Positions 36,790-46,139 of a stretch of 64,000 bases of DNA are shown here, piece after piece. The first letter of the stretch is position 1. Every line of letters begins with the position of its first letter. The notes below the pieces were generated by a model. That model had not been told where the DNA came from. It made no database searches and saw only the letters and a program-made list of their open reading frames with translations. The stretch comes from Bog-473 sp963788125 (GTDB lineage: Bacteria; Actinomycetota; Acidimicrobiia; Acidimicrobiales; RAAP-2). A program made the position numbers and the translations under genes. Location of the stretch: assembly GCA_963788125.1 (NCBI GenBank), contig CAWBFN010000001.1, forward strand, positions 1,054,001-1,118,000, read 5' to 3'.

Positions 36790-37443
36790 CTACGCTGCGC
36801 CGATGGCTTCAAGGGGGACGTGCGTACGGGAGGTGATGATCTCGTCGATCACCCCGTAGGTCACCGCCTCCTCAGCCGTCATGATGAAGTCCCGATCCGT
36901 GTCCTTGGTCACCTTCTCATGGGTCTGTCCCGTGTCCTCGGCCAGCATGCTGGTCAACAGATCGCGCATGCGCAGGATCTCCTTGGCCTGGAGCTCGATG
37001 TCACTGGCCTGACCCTCGACGCCACCCCAGGGCTGGTGCAGCAGGATGCGGGCGTGGGGAAGAGCGAACCGCTTGCCCGGCGCTCCGGCCGCCAGGAGCA
37101 CCGCCGCGGCCGAGGCGGCCTGGCCGTAGCAGAAGGTGGACACGTCGGGCTTGATGAACTTCAACGTGTCGTAAATGGCGAACAGCGCCGTGATGTCGCC
37201 CCCGGGCGAGTTGATGTAGAGGTGGATCTCCTTGTCCGGCTCCTCTGACTCCAAGAAGAGCATCTGGGCGCAGACCAGGTTGGCCACCGTGTCGTCGACC
37301 GGGGTCCCGAGAAAGATGATCCGCTCGCGCAAGAGACGGGAGTAGAGGTCGTAGGCCCGCTCGCCGCGATTGGACGACTCAATGACAGTGGGGACGAGGT
37401 AGCTGTTCGCCCGGTACCGATCACCTGCACTCTGCATCTTCAC
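36790..37443 (-). CDS. clpP: ATP-dependent Clp protease proteolytic subunit
   Basis: 217-aa serine peptidase: nucleophile Ser in YGQAASAAAVLL, catalytic His in ILLHQPWGG, Asp in KDTDRDFIM, and the INSPGG loop. GTG 37443 overlaps the tig stop (GTGA); ATG at 37437 is the alternative. Only one clpP is in the window, whereas Actinobacteria often carry clpP1-clpP2 in tandem; a second copy may lie elsewhere. Confidence 0.95.
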   Translation of the reverse strand: MKMQSAGDRYRANSYLVPTVIESSNRGERAYDLYSRLLRERIIFLGTPVDDTVANLVCAQMLFLESEEPDKEIHLYINSPGGDITALFAIYDTLKFIKPDVSTFCYGQAASAAAVLLAAGAPGKRFALPHARILLHQPWGGVEGQASDIELQAKEILRMRDLLTSMLAEDTGQTHEKVTKDTDRDFIMTAEEAVTYGVIDEIITSRTHVPLEAIGAA

Positions 37444-38783
37444 TCGCTCTCCTCGCTCTCCTGGGCGGCGTCGGCCGTCAGGTCGTCCCGTGACATCGGG
37501 TTCCCCTCTTCGTCGAAGAGCTCCACATGGTCAAGCAGCCACTGCAACGCCTTGCCCTTTCGCAGTTCCGAGCGTACCGCGCCCGTCCGACCGGCCGTGT
37601 CGAGTCGGCGACGGAGCTCGGAGGTCGTCGTCTCCATGCGCTCGGCCATGGTGGCAATTTCGGCGTCGAGCTCCTCGTCGCTCACCGTGAGCTCCTCGGC
37701 CTCGGCCAGGGCGCGAAGCGCCAGGTCAGCCTTGACCGCCCGCTGCGCGTCGACCCGCACCCCGGCCAGGAGCTCGTCGGGCGTGCGCCCGGTGGCCTGG
37801 AGATACTCCGCCAAGCCGAGCTTGCGCTCCTCCAACCGGTGTTGCAGGTCGTGCAGGCGCTCGTTGACCTCGGCGTCGACCAGCACCTCGGGGACCTCGT
37901 CGTCGGTGACCAGATTGGCGACCGCCTCGACCGTCTTCTCCCGGAGGGCGATCTGGCTCTGCATCAGCTTCACCCGGGCGACCCGCTCGGAGATGTCGGC
38001 CCGCAGCTCGGCCACCGTGGCGAACTCGGAGCTCTCGGCCGCCCACTCGTCGGTGGGCTCGGGCAACCTCTTGACCTTGACCTCCTTGACGAGGACCCGG
38101 AACGAGACGACCTCGTCACCATCGCCCGGGGCGGGCGAGGTGAAGGCGACGATGTCGCCGCTCTTGGCCCCGCGCAGCTCCTCGTCGAGCTCGCGGGTCA
38201 CCGTTGCCGAGCCCACCTCGTAGAGGTAGTCGTCGATTCCCACCACCTCTGCCCCACTGTCGTCGTTCCCGTGCAGATCGATGGTAACCAGGTCGCCGTC
38301 GATGGCGGGCCGGCCCACCACCTCGAGCTCGGCATCGTTCTCCCGCAACCGGTCGACCTGGCGATCCACGTCCTCATCGCTGACGCCGATGCCGGGCAGG
38401 GTCACCTGCAGCCCCACGTACCCGGGTATGGCGACCAGCGGTCGCACCTGGACCACGGCGTCGAAGCTGACCGCGCCGCCGTCCTCCCCCGAGGTGATGT
38501 CGATCTCGGGAGAGGCGATGGGGTCGATCTCGGCGTCCACGACGGCCTGGGCATAGAAGTCGGGCAGAGACTCACGCAGGGCCTCCGCCCGTAACGCGCC
38601 CGCACCACCCATACGCGCCTCGAGCACCTTGCGGGGCACCTTGCCGGGTCGGAACCCGGGCACGCGGACCTGCGAGGCCAGGTTCTTGACGACACCCACC
38701 AGAGCCTTGTCGAACTCCGGCTCGTCGATCTCCACGCTCAGGCGGACGAGGTTTCCCTCCAGCGGTTCAGTGGTGGCACGCAT
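37440..38783 (-). CDS. tig: Trigger factor
   Basis: Ribosome-bound chaperone of ~447 aa. N-terminal ribosome-binding signature GFRPGKVPRKVLEARMG near residue 45, a PPIase domain (~155-240) and a long helical C-terminal domain, ending in an acidic tail. GTG 38786 one codon upstream is an equal start candidate. Heads tig-clpP-clpX. Confidence 0.95.
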   Translation of the reverse strand: MRATTEPLEGNLVRLSVEIDEPEFDKALVGVVKNLASQVRVPGFRPGKVPRKVLEARMGGAGALRAEALRESLPDFYAQAVVDAEIDPIASPEIDITSGEDGGAVSFDAVVQVRPLVAIPGYVGLQVTLPGIGVSDEDVDRQVDRLRENDAELEVVGRPAIDGDLVTIDLHGNDDSGAEVVGIDDYLYEVGSATVTRELDEELRGAKSGDIVAFTSPAPGDGDEVVSFRVLVKEVKVKRLPEPTDEWAAESSEFATVAELRADISERVARVKLMQSQIALREKTVEAVANLVTDDEVPEVLVDAEVNERLHDLQHRLEERKLGLAEYLQATGRTPDELLAGVRVDAQRAVKADLALRALAEAEELTVSDEELDAEIATMAERMETTTSELRRRLDTAGRTGAVRSELRKGKALQWLLDHVELFDEEGNPMSRDDLTADAAQESEESE

Positions 38784-39000
38784 CACGAACCGCCCACTCT
38801 ACTGGCCGTGCCCGACCCCCCCGCACCGGACGATCTCCGAGCCCCTTCTGAGCAGGAAGTTCACCGTTCCGGGACCGGACGTGCCACCGGGCCGGGCCTA
38901 CCGCCGGCCCGCCCGGGCCGGCGTGAGCATCCCCCCCTTGGCCAAACCCCCCCGCTAGCTTTCGGGGCAATCCGGGGGCTCACCGATCAGAGGAGTTGTC

Positions 39001-39156
39001 ATGGCAAACTACGAGGGTTACTGCGTCAAGTGTCGCGAAAAGCGAGAGTTCGATGGGCAGGAGGTCGAGTTGGCCAACGGCCGCCGGGCTGCCCAGGGCC
39101 TGTGCCCGACCTGCGGCACCAAGATGAACCGCATCCTCGGTAAGAAGGTGGACTGA
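39001..39156 (+). CDS. Small zinc-ribbon protein (DUF5679-like)
   Basis: 51-aa protein with two CxxC pairs (CVKC near residues 8-11 and CPTC near 35-38), basic C-terminus, and a good Shine-Dalgarno AGAGGAG before the ATG. Similar tiny zinc ribbons are widespread in Actinobacteria; function unknown. Single gene, plus strand, divergent from tig across ~215 bases in which I see a GC-rich hairpin but no other gene. Confidence 0.85.
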   Translation: MANYEGYCVKCREKREFDGQEVELANGRRAAQGLCPTCGTKMNRILGKKVD

Positions 39157-39267
39157 GCGACACCAGACGGGGGTCGTGGCTACGCTGGTGGACCGTTCCC
39201 GAACTGGCCCGGATCTGAGGATTGCACGGCCTGTGGCAGGCTGAGCGAGGCTCCGGTGCCGCGGTAA

Positions 39268-39341
39268 CGGGCTGTAGCGCAGCTTGGCAGCGCGCCTGCT
39301 TTGGGAGCAGGAGGTCCCGGGTTCAAATCCCGGCAGCCCGA
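39268..39341 (+). tRNA. tRNA-Pro(UGG)
   Basis: 74-nt cloverleaf: acceptor CGGGCTG/CAGCCCG, D arm GCGC/GCGC, anticodon stem CCTGC/GCAGG around loop TTTGGGA with anticodon TGG, T arm CCGGG-TTCAAAT-CCCGG, discriminator A. CCA is not encoded. All stems pair perfectly. Confidence 0.97.
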
Positions 39342-39374
39342 CGTAATGTGGTTGACCCCGTTGGGTGGACCGGA

Positions 39375-40001
39375 TCAGGTGATGCCGAAGAGCAGGCGGA
39401 CGTCGGTGAGGAGGGCGCCCTCGGTGAGACCGCCCGGGTGCAGGTCGATGATCCTCCCGTGGGAGATGAAGTAGGTGGCGGGGGTCCCATTCGTGTCGAA
39501 CTCCTCATCCACTGCGCCGCTGGCGTCAAACCCGCTCGGGTAGGTGACCCCGACACGGCGGAGAAGAGCGATCGCTGCGTGTCGGGTGTCCTGCACGTCG
39601 ATTCCCACAAAGGTCACCTTCCGCCCCAACTCCCGGTGCGCCGCCTGGAGGGCGGGCATCTCCGCCTGACACGGCGGACACCACGAGCCCCAGAAATTCA
39701 GCACGACCGCCGACCCGTCGCTCAGTCCGACCGAAGAGACCCTCGGTCCTCCGGGCACCAGGCTGGACAGGCTGAACCGGGGAAGCGGGAGATTCAAGAA
39801 CGCGACGTTGGGCGTGCCCGCCGAGGTGGTCAGCGCGGTGGCGACCGAGGCGCCGACGACCGCGCACAACGTGAGGGCCAGCCCGAGCCGGAGTGCTCTC
39901 GATCGCCTGTGCCTGGCCCACCACGACGACCGCCCGCCCCCGTGCCGCGGTCCGGCTGGGCCGGGGAAACCGGCGATCTGCGGACCGTCCCCTCCAGCCA
40001 C
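39375..40001 (-). CDS. TlpA/ResA-like membrane-anchored thioredoxin
   Basis: 208-aa protein: N-terminal basic segment, one membrane anchor near residues 37-57, then a thioredoxin fold with the redox motif in NFWGSWCPPCQAEMPAL and the cis-Pro region NGTPATYF. Extracytoplasmic thiol-disulfide exchange, for example cytochrome c maturation. GTG at 40001 preferred over a TTG 51 bases upstream because AAGGGGG lies 6 bases before it. Confidence 0.88.
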   Translation of the reverse strand: MAGGDGPQIAGFPGPAGPRHGGGRSSWWARHRRSRALRLGLALTLCAVVGASVATALTTSAGTPNVAFLNLPLPRFSLSSLVPGGPRVSSVGLSDGSAVVLNFWGSWCPPCQAEMPALQAAHRELGRKVTFVGIDVQDTRHAAIALLRRVGVTYPSGFDASGAVDEEFDTNGTPATYFISHGRIIDLHPGGLTEGALLTDVRLLFGIT

Positions 40002-40137
40002 ACGAGCCCCCTTGATCAGCGGTGCGATTCCGTCACGGCCTGTCCACGGCAACGCTACCCCCCCGTTCGATCGGGGCCGAGGGGCCGGCCATCCGGCGCG
40101 TTGGCCCCCACCAAAGCAGCTGGATTACCGTGCCACC

Positions 40138-41181
40138 GTGTTCACCGTCACCGGCACTGTGCAGAAGGACGCCTGGGATCGCAACGTGCTGCCACCGGTG
40201 GAGAAGGTGCGACCCGGAATGTGGTCGGTCCCGGTGCCGATACCGAACAACCCTCTGCGCTACGTCTCGGTGTACGTGCTCGAGCTGGACAACGGGGTGG
40301 CGCTCGTCGATGCCGGATGGCCCACCGACGACGCCTGGGACGCCCTGAACGCCGGGTTGACGGAGGCCGGCGGCTCAATCAGCGATGTGCGGGCCGTGGT
40401 CGTGACGCACATCCACCCCGACCACTACGGCCTGGCCAGCCGGGTGCGCGACGCCTCGGGCGCATGGGTCGGGCTGCACCCGGCCGATGCCAACCTTCTG
40501 GAGGCTCGCTACCAGGAGCCCAATGAGCTCGTGGCGCGCATGCGGGAGCTCATGCTCATGTCGGGCGTTCCCCCGGACAAGCTGGGCGACCTCGCCCTAG
40601 CCTCCATGGCCGTGTCGTCCGCCATCAGCGTGGCGCCGCCCGACGTCCTCATTGACGACGACCAGCACATCGACCTCCCCGGTTGGGACTTCCGGGCGGT
40701 GTGGACGCCGGGCCACTCGCCGGGTCACATCTGCCTCTACTCCGATCGCCAGCGGCTCCTGCTCTCCGGAGACCACGTCCTTCCCCGCATCACGCCCAAC
40801 ATTTCGTTGCACTCCCAACAGCTGGGCAATCCATTGGGCGACTACCTCGAATCGCTGGCCAAGGTTCGGGTGTTGGAGACCGACGAGGTCCTCCCGGCGC
40901 ACGAGTACCGCTTCTCCGGGCTCGAGGATCGGGTCGACGCGCTCCTGCAACACCACTCCGATCGCCTGGACGAAATTGAGGGCGTTCTCGAGAAGAACCC
41001 CGGGAGCACCTGTTGGAACGTCACGCTCTCCCTGACATGGTCCCGCCCCATTGACGAGATCCACGACTACATGCAACGGGCCGCCAACGGCGAGACGCTC
41101 GCCCACCTCGTCCTGCTCGAGCGGCGAGGTCGGGTGCGACGGGAGCCGAGCGTCCCGGCGAAGTTCTACCTGGCCGACTAG
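40138..41181 (+). CDS. Metallo-beta-lactamase-fold hydrolase
   Basis: 347-aa protein with the metal site THIHPDHYG (His91, His93, Asp95, His96), GHSPGHICLY and a later LSGDHVLPRI Asp, and a helical C-terminal domain (~residues 265-347) resembling the LACTB2/winged-helix type. GTG 40138 gives a compact N-terminus. Substrate unknown; thioesterase or glyoxalase-II-like activity is plausible. Confidence 0.85.
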   Translation: MFTVTGTVQKDAWDRNVLPPVEKVRPGMWSVPVPIPNNPLRYVSVYVLELDNGVALVDAGWPTDDAWDALNAGLTEAGGSISDVRAVVVTHIHPDHYGLASRVRDASGAWVGLHPADANLLEARYQEPNELVARMRELMLMSGVPPDKLGDLALASMAVSSAISVAPPDVLIDDDQHIDLPGWDFRAVWTPGHSPGHICLYSDRQRLLLSGDHVLPRITPNISLHSQQLGNPLGDYLESLAKVRVLETDEVLPAHEYRFSGLEDRVDALLQHHSDRLDEIEGVLEKNPGSTCWNVTLSLTWSRPIDEIHDYMQRAANGETLAHLVLLERRGRVRREPSVPAKFYLAD

Positions 41182-41232
41182 CGCCGTTCGGGTCCGGAGC
41201 GGTCCCGGGCTGCTGCGGCCCGCTCGAACCGT

Positions 41233-41595
41233 TCAGGCGCGTCGCAGGGAGACGCTGCACCAGGCGCGTCTGCGACACGACGGGCAGGTCATGCGCCGAT
41301 CGAAGCGACCCCGAGGGAGCCAGACCCCAACGGGGAACTGGAGGATGAGGAGCTCCAACAGCCCCACACGCGAGACCCGCTGGCAACGCTGGCATCGAAC
41401 GGTGAACGCGCCCCGCGTTCCATCCCCCTCGGTGGGAGCGTCGGAGTACAACGCGCGCTTCCCGGCGGGTGGCCCGGCCGCCGGAGGATCCTCCGCCGGC
41501 GACTCCCCGCCCCGGTCGCCCACGGGTGAGGGCCGCCCGTACAGCGCGCGCTTGCCCAATGGATCGGGAGGCCGGCCGTCTTTCGGGGTGGCCAC
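41233..41595 (-). CDS. Zinc-ribbon protein downstream of parA, with duplicated GKRALY motif
   Basis: 120-aa protein of unknown family. N-terminal half is disordered and holds two copies of a GKRALY box (LGKRALYGRPSP and AGKRALYSDAP, ~30 residues apart); the C-terminal half has CQRC and CPSC pairs flanking a hydrophobic stretch (LLELLILQFPVGVW). GTG 41595 lies one base after the parA stop, so it is co-translated with ParA. The repeated short box looks like a peptide ligand for a partner protein; with ParA next door it may be the ParA cargo adaptor (inference). Confidence 0.7.
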   Translation of the reverse strand: MATPKDGRPPDPLGKRALYGRPSPVGDRGGESPAEDPPAAGPPAGKRALYSDAPTEGDGTRGAFTVRCQRCQRVSRVGLLELLILQFPVGVWLPRGRFDRRMTCPSCRRRAWCSVSLRRA

Positions 41596-41596
41596 C

Positions 41597-42370
41597 TCAG
41601 CGCGCCTGTAGGGAGTCGAAAACCTCCACGGCCAACGCCCGGTAGGCGACGGCGCCCGGCGAGGAGGGCGCATGCTGCAAGATCGACCGACCGACCCCGG
41701 GGGCCTCGGCGAACCGGACGGACTTGGGCACCGGGGGATCGAAGACCCGGAGTCCGTAGCTCTCCTCCACCTGGCCCAGGACCTTGCGAGCGTGCGTCGT
41801 ACGGCCGTCGTACATGGTGGGGATCACCCCCAGGACGCTGAGCTTGTCGTTGGCAAACTGCCGCACGTCCTCGACGGTCTCCAGCAGCTGCCCGACACCG
41901 CGATGACTGAGTGCCTCGCACTGCAGGGGCACCAGGACCACTTCGGCCGCGGTCAGCCCGTTAATGGTCAGCACCCCCAGTGAAGGCGGGCAGTCGATCA
42001 TGACGACGTCGTAGTCGTCGACGATCGGCTGCAGGGCCCGCGCCAGGACGTGCTCGCGAGCGGTGCGCCCGAGCAGGTGCACCTCGGCCCCGGCCAGGTC
42101 GATGGTGGCCGGAATGACGCTCAGGCCGTCCACTCCCGGAACGGGACGGCGGACGTCGGCTGCCATCGCCCGTCGAACGAGTACGTCGTGCAACGAGGGA
42201 CCGGGGTCGTCGGGGTCGAACCCGAGCGAGAAGGTCAGGCACGCTTGGGGATCGAGGTCGACCACCAGGACCCGTTTCCCCATCTGGGCCAGCGCGACAC
42301 CGAGCGAATGGACGGTGGTGGTCTTGGCCACGCCGCCCTTTTGATTCGCGACGGCTATCACCTTGACCAC
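41597..42370 (-). CDS. parA: ParA/Soj-family ATPase
   Basis: 257-aa deviant-Walker ATPase: ANQKGGVAKTTTVHSLG at residues ~8-24 with both signature Lys, MIDCPPSLGVL, and VPLQCEALSHRG. No parB gene lies next to it; the downstream partner is a zinc-ribbon protein. It could position chromosome, plasmid or protein cargo. Distinct from the true oriC parAB, which would sit near rnpA/gidB. Confidence 0.85.
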   Translation of the reverse strand: MVKVIAVANQKGGVAKTTTVHSLGVALAQMGKRVLVVDLDPQACLTFSLGFDPDDPGPSLHDVLVRRAMAADVRRPVPGVDGLSVIPATIDLAGAEVHLLGRTAREHVLARALQPIVDDYDVVMIDCPPSLGVLTINGLTAAEVVLVPLQCEALSHRGVGQLLETVEDVRQFANDKLSVLGVIPTMYDGRTTHARKVLGQVEESYGLRVFDPPVPKSVRFAEAPGVGRSILQHAPSSPGAVAYRALAVEVFDSLQAR

Positions 42371-42457
42371 GGACGGCAGTCTACGACGGCAACCGTCGAC
42401 GCTCCTCGCCCGAGCAGCGGGCCGACGCGGGGTGCGCGGGAGCGTGACACCGGGCGC

Positions 42458-43621
42458 TCACCCTCGATAGGACGCTTCCTGACGGGCCACAGCCAGGACC
42501 AGGTTGCCGAGGGCCAGGTTCACGTCGTCTTGGTGGTAACCCCAGTCGGGACCGAGCGACGCGCTGACCGTCGGCCGGGGGTCCCCCTTGGCCGGGGTCG
42601 CCGAGACCTGGAGCCAGGTGGCGCCGCCCCGGCTCTTGCACTGCGCCGTGTACAGGCCCGGGTAGGTGACCCAGGGGGTGGTGACGTCCACCCCGGGCAC
42701 GAGGGAGGTCGCGCTCGGAAAATACGGTACGAGTGCGGCCGGCCGTGACGAGAAGTCCGCCGGATTGACGCACGCCACCTGCTGGCCCGATGAGGTGGTC
42801 TGCCCCGACTGCAGGCTGACCCCCTGGCCCGGCCGGCCGAACAGTGCCGACGCCGGCGGAGGGGACCCGAAGGTCGAGTAGGCGATCACACATCCGGTCT
42901 GTCCGGCCGATCCGCAGGTCGGAATGTGCCGGAAGGAGCCTCCGACGTCCTTGCCCACCGGGACCTGGACGTTGCCGCCGACGATGATGGCGGACACCAT
43001 GCGCGCCCGCAGGGCCCGATCGGGGTCGATCACGTTGTGCAGCAGACGGATCAACATGGCCGCGCCCTGGGAGTGCCCGATGAAGATGATCGGGCGGCCA
43101 CCGTTGTCGTGGGCGATGTAGTCGTCCCACCCCGACAGGAGGCTCTCGTAGGCCACCTGGTCTGCGGCGGGATCGCTCCCCAGTCCCCGCGCCTCCGACG
43201 TCGAGGTGCGCTGGCGGTACATCGGGGCCCACACCCGGCAGACCTGGGAGAACCGCGATGCTTGGGCCACGGCGGCGTCGATCTCGCCCGCATGGACGAC
43301 CAGATTGGCGTTGTTCGCCGACGCCTTGGAGACCGTCGGGTACACGTAGAAACAGTCGAACTCCGTGGAGGCGGCCGGCGCGACGTCCTCGACCTTCGTC
43401 GAACCGTTGGACATCACTTCGGTGGTGTTCAGGTCCGCCGTACACGGGTCATCGGCCTGACCGGGCCGGCACAGCCAGACCGTGCCCGAGGGCGCCGGAG
43501 CAGGTGCAGGGGCGGCGCTCGTGCTGGTCAGGCCGACGGTGCTCCCCGACACGACCAGCATCGCCAGGACCACCGGGACCAGCGTGCGGAGGCCAAGGAC
43601 CCCCCTTGGTCGAGCACTCAC
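42458..43621 (-). CDS. Secreted DUF3089 alpha/beta-hydrolase (lipase-like)
   Basis: 387-aa exported hydrolase. Signal peptide at residues ~1-37 with an Ala-Pro linker after it; nucleophile elbow GHSQGA; conserved Cys pairs near the start of the mature domain (WLCRPGQADDPC, FDCFYVYPT). GTG 43621 chosen for its strong upstream GGGGAGG; the frame is open 24 codons farther. Divergent from the MFS gene across ~200 bases. Confidence 0.82.
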   Translation of the reverse strand: MSARPRGVLGLRTLVPVVLAMLVVSGSTVGLTSTSAAPAPAPAPSGTVWLCRPGQADDPCTADLNTTEVMSNGSTKVEDVAPAASTEFDCFYVYPTVSKASANNANLVVHAGEIDAAVAQASRFSQVCRVWAPMYRQRTSTSEARGLGSDPAADQVAYESLLSGWDDYIAHDNGGRPIIFIGHSQGAAMLIRLLHNVIDPDRALRARMVSAIIVGGNVQVPVGKDVGGSFRHIPTCGSAGQTGCVIAYSTFGSPPPASALFGRPGQGVSLQSGQTTSSGQQVACVNPADFSSRPAALVPYFPSATSLVPGVDVTTPWVTYPGLYTAQCKSRGGATWLQVSATPAKGDPRPTVSASLGPDWGYHQDDVNLALGNLVLAVARQEASYRG

Positions 43622-43830
43622 CCCCTGCCTCCCCTCTTGCGCCCGGCGCTCGGCGCGCTCCGCCCCCAGCCGCCGGTCCGTGCCGTAGCGCATGTGTAGT
43701 CCATTCCACGGGGAGCGGCGAGGACACGGGGCAGGAGGTCGGGCGCATAGGGTCGTGGCCGGCGGCGTCGCAGTCCGGCTCGGGGGCTGCGGGGGCCCGC
43801 CCGAGGACCACAGGTTAGGAACGTCACATC

Positions 43831-45298
43831 GTGCCCGCAGTCACCATGAGCCAGAAGGTCGCGGTCGGCGTGGTCTTCGTCTCGGCGATGTTCATGAACA
43901 TCATGGACATCACGATCGTCAATGTGGCCCTCCCCACCATCGGGCGCGACTTCGGCATCTCCCCCACCGCAGTGGACGGGATCGTGATCGCCTACCTGGT
44001 CAGCTTGGCCGTCTTCATCCCGGCGTCGGGGTGGTTGGGTGACCGGTTCGGTGGCAAGAGGGTCCTGATGACCGCCATCGTCGTGTTCACCCTCGGCTCG
44101 GCGTTGTGCGGCTTGGCCCAGAGCCTCCCCGAACTGGTGTTCTTCCGGGTGATCCAGGGCGCCGGGGGCGGGATGTTGGCTCCGGTGGGCATGGCCATGC
44201 TCTACCGCGTCTTTCCGCCGGCGGAGCGCATCCGCGCCGCCAGCATCCTGACCATCGGGACCACCCTGGCTCCCGCCATCGGGCCCGTACTCGGCGGCCT
44301 CCTGGTCACCAGCCTCACCTGGCGTTGGGTGTTCTTCGTCAACGTCCCGATCGGAATTGCCGCGGTCACGTTCGGTGCCCTGTGCCTGGAGCGTTCCGCG
44401 CCACAGGACGCCGGGGTCTTCGACGTCCCCGGATTCCTGCTCGCGGGTGCTGGCCTCGGCCTCCTGATGTACGGCGTCTCGGAAGGGCCGCTCAAGGGTT
44501 GGTCTTCACCCGACGTCCTCAGCGCCTGTGGGGCCGGGGCTCTCCTGCTCGGCCTGCTGGTCGCCTGGGAGCTGCGCAGCTCCCATCCCATGGTGGATCT
44601 CCGCCTCCTCTCGGGACGCGCCTTCCGGGCGTCGAGCGGGACCATCTTCATGACGTCCGGGGCGTTCCTCGGGGCCCTCTACCTGATCCCCCTCTACTTC
44701 CAGGACGCGCGTGGCCTGAGCGCCCTGCAGTCGGGGCTCTCCACGTTTCCCGAGGCCTTCGGGGTGATGCTCGGGGCGCAAGTGGCCAGCCGGGTGATCT
44801 ACCCCAGACTCGGGCCACGCCGGCACATGACCTTCGGTCTCCTCGGACTGGCCGCTGGTCCTGCTCGTCCTGACGCAGATCACCCTGACCACGAGCCTGT
44901 GGGTCATGCGGGGGATCTTGTTCATGCTGGGGCTGGTCATCGCCCAGATCTTCATCCCGGGCCAGACGAGCGCCTTTGCCCAGATCTCCCCCGCCGCCAC
45001 CGGCCGCGCCTCCACGCTCTTCAACATGGGACGCCAGGTAGGGAGTGCCCTCGGCGTGGCCGTCCTCTCGACGGTGCTCGTGGGTGTGGGGTCGACCCAG
45101 GCGGCCGGCGGTGTCACCAGCCCGAGCCTGACCGGCTACCACTGGGCGTTCGCCACCGCCGCACTCTTCGCCCTGGCCGGGACCGGATTCTCCCTCACCA
45201 TGCACGACAGCGACGCCGCCGAGACCATGGTGCGGCGTGGCCGCGCCGCGGCACGCCAGACCGAACAGAGCCACCCCCTTTCGGAGAACGTGGCCTGA
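43831..45298 (+). pseudogene. DHA2-type MFS drug transporter, frameshifted
   Basis: Two overlapping frames together encode one 14-helix major facilitator of ~488 aa. The first frame (from GTG 43831 or ATG 43846) shows DITIVNVALPTIGRD, GWLGDRFGGKRV and GPVLGGLLV and runs cleanly to ~44856; the continuation (QITLTTSLWVMRGILFMLG through the end at 45298) is one base out of register. Deleting one G of the GG at 44857-44858 restores a smooth helix. The first frame alone would continue as non-membrane, Pro/Arg-rich sequence. Either a recent inactivating insertion or a sequencing error. Confidence 0.8.
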
Positions 45299-45356
45299 CC
45301 GCCCGCGGCGCACAGGCCTGTTTGCGTCCTTCTCCGGCGATCGGAAGACTGCCGAC

Positions 45357-45923
45357 GTGCCGACCCCGAGCAACGTGTCCGTGTTCTGCGGCTCGCACCT
45401 CGGTGATCGGCCCTCCTACGCCGCGGCGGCGGCCACACTCGGCACCGCGCTGGCCGGTCGGGGGGTGGGACTGGTGTACGGGGGCGCCTCCGTCGGGCTC
45501 ATGGGGGTCGTGGCGGACGCCGCGCTGGCCGCCGGCGGGCGGGTCGTCGGCGTCATCACCGAGTCGCTGGCCGACCACGAGATCGCCCACGGCGGCCTCC
45601 ATCGCCTCGAGGTGACCCGCACCATGCACGAGCGCAAGGCCCGTATGGCCGAGCTGTCCGATGCGGTCATCATGCTGCCCGGCGGCTTCGGCACCTGCGA
45701 GGAGTTCATGGAGTCCGTCACCTGGGGTCACCTGGGCATCCACACCAAGCGGTCCGGGATCGTCAACGTCGACGGTTTCTTCGACCTCTTCCTGCGCTTC
45801 ATGGCCCACGGCGTCGAGCGGGGCTTCATACGCCCCGACCTGGTCGACGACATCGCCGTGTCCGACGATCCGGCGGGGCTGCTCGATGCCCTGGCCACCG
45901 CCGGGGATGCGCCGATCGGTTGA
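45357..45923 (+). CDS. LOG-family protein (TIGR00730)
   Basis: 188-aa Rossmann-fold protein with the signature PGGFGTCEEFMESVTW at residues ~101-116 and FCGSHLGDR near the start. Members hydrolyse nucleoside 5'-monophosphates to base and ribose phosphate (cytokinin activation in plants). GTG 45357 follows the transporter stop by 58 bases. Confidence 0.88.
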   Translation: MPTPSNVSVFCGSHLGDRPSYAAAAATLGTALAGRGVGLVYGGASVGLMGVVADAALAAGGRVVGVITESLADHEIAHGGLHRLEVTRTMHERKARMAELSDAVIMLPGGFGTCEEFMESVTWGHLGIHTKRSGIVNVDGFFDLFLRFMAHGVERGFIRPDLVDDIAVSDDPAGLLDALATAGDAPIG

Positions 45924-46010
45924 CCGGCCGATGGGTTGACCGGTGACGCCCCGGGGCTACCTGCCTGGGCTCGGTGCCCGGCAGCACACCTTGTCACTGA
46001 ATTGCATGCC

Positions 46011-46041
46011 CTTGACAAAGTTGACGTTTTTAGTCAAGAAT
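46011..46041 (+). promoter_or_regulatory. Putative promoter/operator of pstSCAB
   Basis: TTGACA (46012) and TTGACG (46021) form a 9-base-period direct repeat; CTTGAC (46011-46016) and GTCAAG (46033-46038) form an inverted repeat. TTGACA with AAGAAT at 46036-46041 (18-base spacer) could be -35/-10. It is an AT-rich island ~100 bases before the pstS start, where a phosphate-responsive regulator would be expected to bind. Confidence 0.45.
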
Positions 46042-46139
46042 CCTCCCCGCCCGCCAGGGCGGCGACGGGGCAGCGCCGGAGGCGATCGAACCACCTTCGC
46101 TCCGCGCCGCCCGTTCACAGAGGAAGAGGACAGATCACC

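Noticed and set aside
41289..41921. 210-codon minus-strand frame overlapping parA and the zinc-ribbon gene
   Set aside because: Out of frame with both supported genes and rich in Arg/Gly, as expected for a shadow.
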